The position numbers and the translations under genes were made by a program. Source: a virus. From it: a DNA stretch of 64,000 nucleotides. The stretch is from IMG/VR virus record IMGVR_UViG_3300025000_000061, positions 87,783-151,782 of that record. One strand, written 5' to 3'. Numbering within the stretch: the first letter of the stretch is position 1; every line of letters starts with the position of its first letter. The notes below the pieces were generated by a model. The model was not told the origin of the DNA, searched no databases, and saw only the letters and a program-made list of their open reading frames with translations. Positions 1-7,608 of the stretch are shown one piece after another.

Positions 1-2
1 CA

Positions 3-311
3 AAAGATATTATTGGTAAAGAATTAACTGCTCCTGTATGGTTGTATGAATTAGCAGAACAACATGTGCAAAGTAGAATAAAAAGCAACGATATTGAAAA
101 TGTCGAAGATTTTGAAGTTAATTTTTGGAATGAATTGCCTGATGACAAAAATACAATATTGGGTAGAAGTTTTAATAATTTATTTGAGAGTTATATTTAT
201 CATAAAACAATCAAAATTAAAGGAAAATCAGTAAAAGTTGATTGGCAACATGAAATAGTTGGTTATTTGCATAATAGACATGCAGAAATTACATTTAATA
301 CAATCAAATAG
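3..311 (+). CDS. hypothetical phage protein, C-terminal part
   Basis: This frame is open from the left edge of the window, so the gene begins before base 1 and only its last 102 residues are visible. A TTG at 42 could be read as a start but has no ribosome binding site and lies inside the open frame. The piece is acidic to neutral, soluble and rich in aromatic residues; I recognise no domain. It is followed by about 300 bases without a gene, so it probably ends a transcription unit. Confidence 0.6.
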   Translation, partial: KDIIGKELTAPVWLYELAEQHVQSRIKSNDIENVEDFEVNFWNELPDDKNTILGRSFNNLFESYIYHKTIKIKGKSVKVDWQHEIVGYLHNRHAEITFNTIK

Positions 312-422
312 TTTAAAATATGTTAAATTTGGTTTATCACGTTTTTTATCGATCAAATATTCAATTTAACTCACTTATACTTCCATTTGCTATGTAGTAT
401 AAATGTCATAATAAAATAACGG

Positions 423-566
423 TTTTGTCACAATATAGGTAAAATTACGCAATATCGTAATGTATCTGATTTTACCCATAATAATGTCAGCAAACCCTTA
501 TAATACAAGGGTTAGAGAGCATTTTTATACTTAAAATAAAAGTATAAAATAAATATTGTGACAAAA
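423..566 (+). ncRNA. candidate structured RNA (closed four-way junction)
   Basis: The gap between 312 and 607 holds no gene but a nested set of inverted repeats. A perfect 14-bp outer stem pairs 423-436 with 553-566. Inside it lie three hairpins: 438-445 with 469-476 (8 bp, plus an inner 446-449/456-459), 493-499 with 507-513 (7 bp) and 523-532 with 540-549 (10 bp). Together they form a cloverleaf-like fold about 144 nt long, just upstream of the gene at 608. It could be a cis-acting leader, an independent RNA, or a set of DNA operators. I do not recognise it as a known riboswitch. The 3' side lies 41 nt before the start codon at 608. Confidence 0.55.
491..499 (+). repeat. recurrent intergenic motif CAAACCCTT
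   Basis: The 9-mer CAAACCCTT occurs here, at 19373-19381 and at 60838-60846 on the plus strand, and as its complement AAGGGTTTG at 23464-23472. All four copies lie in long non-coding gaps. Related, weaker versions sit in the hairpin at 40940-40972 and at 63672-63677. The copies at 19373 and 60838 also share AACACTTT a few bases downstream. A scattered operator set, like the repeated elements described for SPbeta, is the likeliest reading, but the function is inferred. Confidence 0.5.
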
Positions 567-607
567 GAAAGATTTTGTTCAAACTTTAAAGGAAAAAGGA
601 GGAAATT

Positions 608-1150
608 ATGAACAAAGAATACATAAAGTTTTTAAATTTTAGAACAGAATTAATTGAATTATTAGATAAGTATAGATACCAAATATCAGGTACAAATCTT
701 GATGATGGCTCAATGAATATAGAAAATAAAAATGGTATTGCTTATATATTAAGAGATTCTTATTCAGATTACGAAGCATTGGATTTTGACTGGAATATAT
801 TATCTACAGATTATATATTAAATATGTTCCCAGAAGATAATAATTCGCCTATTAAAAATAACAATATTGGTATATTTACTAATAATTATGATAAAGTTTC
901 TATGTTATTTGATGATCTATATAATCAAAATAAAGAAAATGTAAAGAGATTCAGAAAGAGCAAAGAAGAAATAAATTTATTATTAGAAGATGATAGATAT
1001 TTTGTTTGGATTAAACCGATAGATAATTCAAGAGGTCATAGATGTTCAAAAGTTGTTTATATTGATAGGAATTTAACATTAAATGAGTTACAATATAATG
1101 TTATGCCTATTTGTTGTTATTGTAAAAGAGAAGATGTAAAGGTGTTTTAA
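608..1150 (+). CDS. hypothetical phage protein (180 aa)
   Basis: The ATG is preceded by GGAGG at the right distance. The product is a soluble acidic protein with several charged helices and a Cys pair near the end (residues near 172-175, CCYC), which might bind metal. I recognise no family. It is the first gene after the structured region at 423-566, so any control by that element would act on this gene first. Confidence 0.8.
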   Translation: MNKEYIKFLNFRTELIELLDKYRYQISGTNLDDGSMNIENKNGIAYILRDSYSDYEALDFDWNILSTDYILNMFPEDNNSPIKNNNIGIFTNNYDKVSMLFDDLYNQNKENVKRFRKSKEEINLLLEDDRYFVWIKPIDNSRGHRCSKVVYIDRNLTLNELQYNVMPICCYCKREDVKVF

Positions 1151-1183
1151 ATAAATATAAATAAAAATAAGGAGGAAAATAGT

Positions 1184-1345
1184 ATGGTAATGAAACCTGA
1201 AGAATTTGATAGTTTATATTTATCATTTTTAAATGGTAATGAATTAACTAGAGAGGAAGTTAAAAATTTGTTTGATACTTTTGGAGAATTAATAAATGAG
1301 TATAAACGATTATTGGAAGAATTTAATAAAACCGTAGGAGGGTAA
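1184..1345 (+). CDS. small hypothetical protein (53 aa)
   Basis: An ATG follows AAGGAGG by about 9 nt and opens a 53-residue frame that ends one base before the ATG of the exonuclease gene at 1347. The product is acidic and helical (LTREEVKNLFDTFGELI), soluble and unrecognised. The tight junction indicates translational coupling with the exonuclease. Confidence 0.75.
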   Translation: MVMKPEEFDSLYLSFLNGNELTREEVKNLFDTFGELINEYKRLLEEFNKTVGG

Positions 1346-1346
1346 T

Positions 1347-1922
1347 ATGAAAAGAATTGATGTAATGACTGATATTGAAACATTAGGTAAAGATTCTGAT
1401 TCTACAATATTTCAAATATCTGCAATAGCTTTTAATATTGAAAGTGGAGAATACATAGATAAATTTAATATGATTGCTGATATTGAAAAGAATAAAATAA
1501 TAAATGTATCAGGTAGCACAATAAAATGGTGGTTAAATACCGATAAAGAATTATTAACAAAACTACTTAATAATGGAGAATATTCAAGTGAAGAAATACT
1601 TAAACAATTTCATATATGGTTAAATTCATTAAGTGAAGATATGAAGAATGTTTATTTATGGGGTAATGGTATTCTATTTGATAATAAGATGTTACAATGT
1701 CAAATGAAAAATATCAATTTAGATTATCCTATATTTTATAGGAATGATAGAGATATGAGAACATTAGTAGAATTAGCAAGTCATAAGGTAGGGATTCAAA
1801 CAGAAAAGGAATTTAGAGATAAATATAAAAATCCAGATTTAATTGCTCATGATGCTTTTGATGATGTCAAGGGACAAATTGATATTGTTATTAAATGCCA
1901 TAATATATTGATGAAAGGATAA
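1347..1922 (+). CDS. DnaQ-like 3'-5' exonuclease (Rv2179c/DUF5051 type)
   Basis: The 191-residue protein has the RNase H-fold exonuclease motifs in order: DIETLG at residues 7-12 (ExoI, the two acidic metal ligands), a central WGNGILFD segment (ExoII) and HDAFDDVK near residue 172 (ExoIII, His and Asp). This spacing fits the phage 3'-5' exonuclease family related to Rv2179c, which acts on single-stranded or overhanging nucleic acid. A proofreading or nucleic-acid salvage role for the phage is inferred. It is coupled to the small gene upstream, and the gene at 1930 follows after 7 bases. Confidence 0.85.
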   Translation: MKRIDVMTDIETLGKDSDSTIFQISAIAFNIESGEYIDKFNMIADIEKNKIINVSGSTIKWWLNTDKELLTKLLNNGEYSSEEILKQFHIWLNSLSEDMKNVYLWGNGILFDNKMLQCQMKNINLDYPIFYRNDRDMRTLVELASHKVGIQTEKEFRDKYKNPDLIAHDAFDDVKGQIDIVIKCHNILMKG

Positions 1923-1929
1923 TATAATT

Positions 1930-2151
1930 ATGAACAATTATAAACTTATGGAAGAATATATTCAATGGAGAAAAGATACTGGTAAATTTAGACATGAATT
2001 AAGAGATATAATTGTAAATGATAATGGTGTAATTAAAACAGAGAAGAAGATGGCATGTGTTATAAATACTTCACCTGAAGATTGGAAAGAGTTTTGTGAA
2101 GATAGAGATATAGAATATGAAGGTGAAATGAAATTGTTGGCAATGTGTTAG
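1930..2151 (+). CDS. small hypothetical protein (73 aa)
   Basis: It starts with ATG 7 bases after the exonuclease gene, and the ribosome binding site (AAAGGAT) lies in the end of that gene. The product is charged and soluble with no recognised domain. It closes a short operon ahead of a palindrome and possible promoter. Confidence 0.7.
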   Translation: MNNYKLMEEYIQWRKDTGKFRHELRDIIVNDNGVIKTEKKMACVINTSPEDWKEFCEDRDIEYEGEMKLLAMC

Positions 2152-2164
2152 TATGTAGAAAATC

Positions 2165-2233
2165 TTGACAAATTATCAATAGTAATTACTATATGTAGTA
2201 TTAAAAATATATAAAAATACTACATATAGTAAT
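2165..2233 (+). promoter_or_regulatory. TTGACA element overlapping an 18-bp perfect palindrome
   Basis: A TTGACA (2165-2170) is followed by a perfect 18-bp inverted repeat, 2185-2202 paired with 2216-2233, around a 13-nt A/T loop. The -10 position falls inside the left arm, where only a weak match (TACTAT) is seen. This is either a terminator-type hairpin without a clear U run, or a promoter covered by a dyad operator for the lipoprotein gene at 2281. The half-site ATTACTATA recurs in the palindrome before the ATCase gene (47967-48019). Confidence 0.5.
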
Positions 2234-2280
2234 AATATCATGATCAAATTCCTCTTTTATATTAACTTGAAAGGAGAATT

Positions 2281-2562
2281 ATGAAAAAATTATTAATCAT
2301 TTCTTTACTAACTACTTTTTTATTAACTGGGTGTGGTATGTCTAATAGTAATAATACAAAACAAATGGCATATTTTAAAGATACAGGTGTTGTTATAAAA
2401 GATTCAATGGATAGAGAATACCATATAATTAAAGACCCAAATGATTATTTGTATTTTCGTACTGATGTAGTATATTATAGTATTTCGCCTGTATTAGATA
2501 AAGATGGTAAATATACAAAAGATATAAATACAATTAAAGAGATGTACAGAATAGAAAAATAA
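2281..2562 (+). CDS. putative lipoprotein (93 aa)
   Basis: The N-terminus has two lysines, a hydrophobic stretch (LLIISLLTTFLL) and the lipobox LTGC with the lipidated Cys at about residue 18. It should therefore be exported and anchored to the outer face of the membrane. The remaining 75 residues show no known domain. Phage lipoproteins can act in superinfection exclusion or modify the lysogen surface; that role is only inferred here. A good AAGGAGAATT site precedes the ATG. Confidence 0.75.
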   Translation: MKKLLIISLLTTFLLTGCGMSNSNNTKQMAYFKDTGVVIKDSMDREYHIIKDPNDYLYFRTDVVYYSISPVLDKDGKYTKDINTIKEMYRIEK

Positions 2563-2580
2563 AAAGGAGAAAAAATACAT

Positions 2581-2913
2581 ATGATAACTCAATTACCATG
2601 TGGCTGTTCAACTATACCTATCAATAAATTTGCTAAAGTTAAAGAAATATTATTAGCAGGAAAAGCAATTATAACTGATAATCCAAATTATGAAGAATCA
2701 GAAATAGTTATGTTCCAATTAAAAGATGGAAATGTATTTTCAGTAGTTATGTTTTCAGATGATACTCAAGGAACTGTTAATTTTGATATGAAAAAAGCAT
2801 TAAATGTTTGTAAAGAATTATGGGATGATGGTTATGATTTTTGCTATGGAGAGCATATGAATTTTGTTATTGGTGAAGAAAGTAAAGATAAGAAAGATGA
2901 AAATAATAGTTGA
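2581..2913 (+). CDS. hypothetical phage protein (110 aa)
   Basis: It starts with ATG after AAAAGGAG. The N-terminus has a Cys pair (PCGCS), a Cys-Lys-Glu and Cys-Tyr occur later, and the tail is highly charged (KDKKDENN). No family is recognised. Its TGA stop lies inside the first of two tandem TTGACA elements that lead into the ligase operon. Confidence 0.75.
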   Translation: MITQLPCGCSTIPINKFAKVKEILLAGKAIITDNPNYEESEIVMFQLKDGNVFSVVMFSDDTQGTVNFDMKKALNVCKELWDDGYDFCYGEHMNFVIGEESKDKKDENNS

Positions 2914-2961
2914 CAGAATGATAAAATAATAGTTGACAGATTGTAAATAAAAATGTATAAT
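2910..2961 (+). promoter_or_regulatory. sigma-A promoter of ligase/macro/PARP operon, tandem -35
   Basis: TTGACA at 2933-2938, a 17-bp spacer and TATAAT at 2956-2961 form a perfect vegetative promoter 30 bp before the ligase start. The -35 block is a near-duplicate: AATAGTTGACAGA appears at both 2905-2917 and 2928-2940. The duplication may give a second polymerase or repressor contact, or may just be a local repeat. Confidence 0.85.
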
Positions 2962-2990
2962 ATGATTAAATTAAAAAAGGAGGTTATAAT

Positions 2991-4319
2991 TTGCAAGAAA
3001 TATTAAGTATTGTTAATCAATTAGCAAGTACATCTAGTCGTTTAGAAAAAGAATCTATTTTAAAGAGAAATCAAGATAATCAATTATTCAAAGACATTCT
3101 TACATTCGTTTATAATACTTTAGAAGTAAAAACAGGTATTAAACGTAAAAAACTTGAGAAGAAAGTAAAATCTAAACCAACAGTAACTATGAATAATTTT
3201 TATGATTTAAGAGATTATTTATCTAATCATAATACTGGTTCAGATGAAATAATTGCAAATATTCAACAATTTTTATCTCAGCAAGAAGATAATATAAAAG
3301 AATTATATATTCAAATTATTCTTCAAGACCTACGTTGTGGTTTAAAAGAAAAAACTATTAATAGTGCCTTTGGATATGAATTTATTTATATCCATAAATT
3401 AGAGAAAGGAGAAGTAGCAGAAGAAAAACATCTTAAATGGCTTAAAAGTAAAGAATTTGGTATATATAGAAAGTTAGATGGGTATAGAAGTGAAATTGAA
3501 GTAGGTAATAATAAGGTTAAGATAATGTCCTCTGGTGGTGAAATATATAAAGAATTAGTCGATATTGAAAAAGTATTATCTGAAACTGATTTACCACATG
3601 GAGTATTTGTTTGCGAATTATTAGCAGTAGATGATAATAATACAATGTCTAGAATAGAAAGATTTAATAAAACTGGTTCTATTTTAAGAAAAGATGGAGA
3701 AAAGCATGGAATAGAAGTTAATATATTTAATTTTATTCCTGATGACGGATTTTATAAAGGTTATCATCCTATGACTTGTAGAGATAGAAAGAATCTAGCA
3801 AAAAAATTGATTGATAAGATTAATTCTCCTTTGATTAAAAATATTGATCCTTTCTATATTGGAAAAGATATTGCTCAAATTGATTATTGGTTTGAAAAAA
3901 TGATGGATCAAGATGATGAGGGAATTATGGTTTTGCCTTTAGATGCAAAATATTATGGTAAAAAATCATATCAACAAATGTTAAAGGTTAAGACAGAAAA
4001 AGAAGCTGATGTGGTTATAGTTGGTTTTGAAAAAGGTGAAAAAGGTAAGGAATTTGAAAATACTTTAGGTAAAATAATTGTAGATTATAAAGGTAAACCA
4101 GCAAAAGTAATGTGTGGTTATAAAGTAAAATATAATCCAGATAAATATGATAATAGGATGGTTAGAGATTATATTTGGAATCATCAAGATGAATTGATGG
4201 GTAAAATTGTTAAGGTAAGATATACAGATGAAAATGTTAATGAAAAAGGTGAATTGGATTTAAGATTATGTAGATTGATTGAGTATAGAGATGATAAGAG
4301 TGAACCGAGTTATAATTAA
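2991..4319 (+). CDS. ATP-dependent DNA ligase
   Basis: The start is TTG after AAAGGAGG. The 442-residue protein has the nucleotidyltransferase motif I KLDGYR, with the adenylated Lys at residue 161, then the downstream DDEGIMV motif (motif IV) and MLKVK (motif V), and a C-terminal OB-fold region. The all-helical N-terminal domain resembles that of phage ligases. It seals nicks during phage replication using ATP. Bacterial LigA uses NAD+, so a phage ligase of this type makes ligation independent of NAD+. That is notable because the next two genes concern ADP-ribose. Confidence 0.93.
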   Translation: MQEILSIVNQLASTSSRLEKESILKRNQDNQLFKDILTFVYNTLEVKTGIKRKKLEKKVKSKPTVTMNNFYDLRDYLSNHNTGSDEIIANIQQFLSQQEDNIKELYIQIILQDLRCGLKEKTINSAFGYEFIYIHKLEKGEVAEEKHLKWLKSKEFGIYRKLDGYRSEIEVGNNKVKIMSSGGEIYKELVDIEKVLSETDLPHGVFVCELLAVDDNNTMSRIERFNKTGSILRKDGEKHGIEVNIFNFIPDDGFYKGYHPMTCRDRKNLAKKLIDKINSPLIKNIDPFYIGKDIAQIDYWFEKMMDQDDEGIMVLPLDAKYYGKKSYQQMLKVKTEKEADVVIVGFEKGEKGKEFENTLGKIIVDYKGKPAKVMCGYKVKYNPDKYDNRMVRDYIWNHQDELMGKIVKVRYTDENVNEKGELDLRLCRLIEYRDDKSEPSYN

Positions 4320-4348
4320 CAATAAATAAATTAAAAGGAGGAAATATT

Positions 4349-4768
4349 ATGATTATTAAAGAAGAACAAAGGGATTTATTTTCAGTACCACATGGTTATT
4401 ATTTTGCTCATTGTATCTCAGGAGATTTTGCATTAGGTGCAGGTATTGCAGTTAAATTTAACGAGTTATATAATATGCGTAAAAAATTAAAAGAAGTCAC
4501 AGATTTTGAATATGATAATTGTGCAATTCTTATTGATAATGTATTTAATCTTGTAACAAAACGAAGATCATTTCATAAACCTACATATGATAGTTTAAAT
4601 GAAGCATTAGTAGATATGATGGAACAAGTTAAAGAATTAGGTGTTGAAAGAATTGCTATGCCTTTTATCGGATGTGGACTAGATAAACTTTCTTGGAGTA
4701 TTGTTAAGGAAATGATTGAAGAAGTATTTGAAGATGTTGATGTTGAAATTTTAGTTTGTTATTTATAA
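4349..4768 (+). CDS. macro domain protein (ADP-ribose binding)
   Basis: The 139-residue protein is a stand-alone macro domain. The HCISGDFALGAGIAVKF loop and the late PFIGCGLDKLSW segment correspond to the two ADP-ribose binding loops. Proteins of this type bind or hydrolyse ADP-ribose on proteins, nucleic acids or small molecules, for example Poa1p-like ADP-ribose-1''-phosphatases. It sits 13 bases upstream of the PARP gene and shares its promoter, so it probably reads or reverses the modification that PARP makes. Hydrolase activity cannot be told from the sequence alone. Confidence 0.88.
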   Translation: MIIKEEQRDLFSVPHGYYFAHCISGDFALGAGIAVKFNELYNMRKKLKEVTDFEYDNCAILIDNVFNLVTKRRSFHKPTYDSLNEALVDMMEQVKELGVERIAMPFIGCGLDKLSWSIVKEMIEEVFEDVDVEILVCYL

Positions 4769-4781
4769 GAGAGGTGGATAT

Positions 4782-5996
4782 ATGCAAAATCCATTATATT
4801 TAGTTAAAGTAGAACCAGGAGAAAATAATAATAAATATTACCAAATGCTGGATAACGGCGATGGAAATTTTATTTGTAAATATGGTAGAATTGGCAATTC
4901 AGGTTATCAGACAAAAACTTATCCTATATCTAAATGGGAATCTCAATATAAAAGTAAGATAAAAAAGGGTTATATAGACCAGTCAAGATTAGTTGCGGAA
5001 ACTATTGTTACTCAAAATAAGAAAAAAGAATACCTTGATATTGACAATCCATCTATAGCACAAATTGTAACAAGATTACAATCTATGGCACGACAAGCAA
5101 TTAAGGATAATTATACTATTAATTCTCAGAATGTTACGCAGGTTATGATCAACGAAGCACAGTTAATTTTAAATAATCTAATTGATGCAGATGATATTGA
5201 ATTATTTAATAAAATACTAGTTGATTTATTTAAAACTATCCCTAGAAAAATGGGTAAAGTTAAAGATTATTTAGCAAAAAGTGATAAAGATTTTAGTGAG
5301 ATTATTCAAAGAGAACAAGATTTACTTGATGTAATGAAAGGTCAAGTTGTTCAACAATCTATAGTTAAAGATGAAAATAATGAAGATGATACATATGAAA
5401 TGCCAAATCAAACAATATTAGAAGTATTAGGATTACAATTTGAAGAAATTACTCAAGATGAAAAAGAATTAATTAAGAAAAATCTTGGTGGTATTAGTGA
5501 TAAATTTTATCAAGCATGGAGAGTTATTAATATTAAGACACAAAAGAAATTTAATGAGTTTATACAGAATAATAATATAAAAGAAAATAAATTATTATGG
5601 CATGGATCAAGAAACGAGAATTGGTGGAGTATTATTAATTCAGGATTAGTTTTAAGACCATCTGCTGTAATCACAGGCAAGATGTTTGGATATGGTATTT
5701 ATTTTGCACCTAAAGCAAGAAAGTCATTTGGTTACACTTCTTATCATGGTTCATATTGGGCAGGAGGAAATTCTAATTCTGCATTTATGAGTTTATATGA
5801 TGTAGCATATGGCAAACCTTACGATGTACATTCTTTTGATAGTCAATATCATAATTTTAACTATGAGTTATTACAAAAGTATTGTAAAGATGCTAATTGT
5901 CTACATGCTCATGCTGGAAGTATGCTTAGGAATGATGAGATTATAGTTTATAAAGAAGAACAAACTACTATTAAGTATTTAGTTGAATTGAGGTAA
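4782..5996 (+). CDS. WGR-domain poly/mono(ADP-ribosyl) transferase (PARP)
   Basis: The 404 residues are laid out like a short PARP1/2/3. A WGR domain spans about 1-75 (core KYGRIG near 33, with Tyr instead of Trp), a PARP regulatory helical domain about 90-240, and the catalytic domain about 245-404. The H-Y-E triad is visible as WHGSR (His274), GYGIYFA (Tyr307) and RNDE (Glu386). The Glu allows chain elongation in this family. Such enzymes transfer ADP-ribose from NAD+ to proteins or DNA ends and are usually activated by DNA breaks through WGR. In a phage this could modify host proteins, act in repair or drain NAD+. Confidence 0.92.
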   Translation: MQNPLYLVKVEPGENNNKYYQMLDNGDGNFICKYGRIGNSGYQTKTYPISKWESQYKSKIKKGYIDQSRLVAETIVTQNKKKEYLDIDNPSIAQIVTRLQSMARQAIKDNYTINSQNVTQVMINEAQLILNNLIDADDIELFNKILVDLFKTIPRKMGKVKDYLAKSDKDFSEIIQREQDLLDVMKGQVVQQSIVKDENNEDDTYEMPNQTILEVLGLQFEEITQDEKELIKKNLGGISDKFYQAWRVINIKTQKKFNEFIQNNNIKENKLLWHGSRNENWWSIINSGLVLRPSAVITGKMFGYGIYFAPKARKSFGYTSYHGSYWAGGNSNSAFMSLYDVAYGKPYDVHSFDSQYHNFNYELLQKYCKDANCLHAHAGSMLRNDEIIVYKEEQTTIKYLVELR

Positions 5997-6028
5997 TATG
6001 ATTGGTCGGATTGTTGAGTAAGGTATAA

Positions 6029-6097
6029 TCAAGGGTGAAATAATAAAAATAAATAATAAAATTCACCCTTGACAAATATATAAAATACTAATATAAT
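6029..6097 (+). promoter_or_regulatory. hairpin overlapping the perfect promoter of the replication operon
   Basis: An 11-bp inverted repeat (6029-6039 with 6062-6072, loop 22 nt) closes the PARP operon. Its right arm contains the start of TTGACA (6069-6074). With a 17-bp spacer and TATAAT at 6092-6097 this is a perfect sigma-A promoter reading into the replication genes. The transcribed leader (6103-6213) is almost pure purine. The overlap of the dyad and the -35 suggests an operator, or a terminator that shares bases with the promoter. Confidence 0.8.
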
Positions 6098-6213
6098 AAT
6101 GGAGGGTTGAAGGAGGAAAGACAAAAGAAGAAGGAAAGGATTAAAAAGAAAGGAAAAGTTAAAGTAAGTAATAAGACAAAAAAATTTAAAAGAAAAGGAG
6201 AAATGATTATTTT

Positions 6214-6486
6214 ATGGTAGAAATTAAAGTCAATCCGTACAAATCAGTTGTGGTTTTAGACAGTGAAGGTGAAGAAATCACTATTTCAGAAGGAGATCAA
6301 GTACAATTCTGCCTTGATTCTGGATTAGTAAAGAAAGGGAGAATCACAAAATTACAAGGAAAGGGTGATAAATTAAAAATACAATTGTTGCCTAGTGAAA
6401 AAGAATGTGAGGAAATTTGGCCTATAGTTGTGATAAGTGATGGAAGTTTGAAGTTACAAGATGATAGTGATGAAGAAGATGAATAA
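6214..6486 (+). CDS. hypothetical phage protein with acidic tail (90 aa)
   Basis: It starts with ATG; AAAAGGAG lies 13 nt upstream. The sequence looks like a small beta-barrel (ISEGDQVQFCLDSG, GRITKLQGKGDKLKIQ) with an acidic C-terminus (DDSDEEDE). Acidic tails are common on phage replication accessory proteins and DNA mimics. As the first gene of the replication operon, a role in replication is plausible but unproved. Confidence 0.75.
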   Translation: MVEIKVNPYKSVVVLDSEGEEITISEGDQVQFCLDSGLVKKGRITKLQGKGDKLKIQLLPSEKECEEIWPIVVISDGSLKLQDDSDEEDE

Positions 6487-6554
6487 GGGTTAAGATTTAG
6501 TTAAATTAGTAAATTAATAAAATAAAATAAATAAAATGGAGGAATATTATACAT

Positions 6555-7544
6555 ATGGCTAAAACTAAACATGGTTTACAAGAAACAGTTGGTGTCTATC
6601 AAATTAGAGGAATTGTTAATGGAACAGAGAAGGAAAAATTCTATGTAGAAAAGAAAACTAAAACTCAAAAAGATATGAGAATGATTAATTTTGGATTGGA
6701 AATAGAACCTAATAAAAATATCTATTTTAATCTCAATGGTATGGTTAAAGATGAAGTGTATTTTTCTACCAAAGATAACGAAGGTAAAACTGTTACTGAA
6801 AAAGTTAAATGGGACAAAAGAAAAACATTTAATAAAGAAAATTATAATCTCATAGGTCTTAGAATTGGTCTTGAAAAAGATAATGATGGTAAAAATATTC
6901 AAGAAACATTAGTTGAATTTGATGCCTGTGAAAAAATTAGTAAATTGCTTAATGATGATATGAGTGTTTTTACTAAAGGCAAAATTGAATTTGGTAGTTT
7001 CGATGGAAAAGACAATAAAGTTCGTACTATAAAATTTATACCTCAACAAATGTCTTTATGTTCTAAAGATATTGATTTTACAGATGAAAATTTTGAAATC
7101 AAATCTGATTTTAGTCAACAAATAGTTTTTATGGGTATTGAAAAGAAAGACGATGTTTTTATTGTTAAGGCGAAAATTATTACTTATTCATCTATTGAAG
7201 AAACGGAATTTATTATTAAGGATAAAGATTTAGCACAGTTGTTTAAACAAAAACTAAAACCTTACAATGCTATTCAGGTACATGGGCATATTGAAGTAGC
7301 TGAAAATGTTGAGGAAATAAAAGATGATGATACTTGGGGTGAAAGTGATCCAACTCAAAGAATAAATACCCCTACACGTAGAGATTTAGTTATAACTGGT
7401 GCTAAAGGTAAAACTCTTGATACAACAACTTATACTAAAGAATTAATTGAGGAAGCAATTCAAAAGTTAGAACAATCCAATAATGCACAAGGGGATTGGG
7501 GTTCTAGTAATAGTGTTACTGATGCAGAAGATGATGAATGGTAG
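6555..7544 (+). CDS. putative single-stranded DNA binding protein
   Basis: The 329-residue protein is mostly beta-strand with two repeats of OB-fold character (about 10-165 and 175-260). It ends in a low-complexity linker and an acidic tail finishing DAEDDEW, which resembles the acidic, aromatic-tipped partner-binding tail of SSB proteins. It lies directly before a Sak4-like ATPase and the helicase/primase genes, where a phage SSB is expected. Assignment is by architecture and neighbourhood, not by a firm family match. Its 26-nt translation start region (6534-6559) is repeated exactly before the next gene. Confidence 0.6.
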   Translation: MAKTKHGLQETVGVYQIRGIVNGTEKEKFYVEKKTKTQKDMRMINFGLEIEPNKNIYFNLNGMVKDEVYFSTKDNEGKTVTEKVKWDKRKTFNKENYNLIGLRIGLEKDNDGKNIQETLVEFDACEKISKLLNDDMSVFTKGKIEFGSFDGKDNKVRTIKFIPQQMSLCSKDIDFTDENFEIKSDFSQQIVFMGIEKKDDVFIVKAKIITYSSIEETEFIIKDKDLAQLFKQKLKPYNAIQVHGHIEVAENVEEIKDDDTWGESDPTQRINTPTRRDLVITGAKGKTLDTTTYTKELIEEAIQKLEQSNNAQGDWGSSNSVTDAEDDEW

Positions 7545-7555
7545 AAATACCATTC
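7536..7555 (+). terminator. intercistronic hairpin with GAAA loop
   Basis: An 8-bp stem (7536-7543 with 7548-7555) capped by GAAA overlaps the TAG stop of the SSB-like gene. No U run follows, so it is more likely an mRNA stabiliser or processing site than a full terminator. Confidence 0.4.
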
Positions 7556-7608
7556 ATAAATAAATTATTAATTAATAAAATAAAAATAAATGGAGGAATA
7601 TTATACAT

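Noticed and set aside
6103-6213. A 37-codon, very basic frame starting at a TTG in the purine-rich leader.
   Set aside because: No proper spacing to a ribosome binding site, and the lysine content follows from the purine composition alone.
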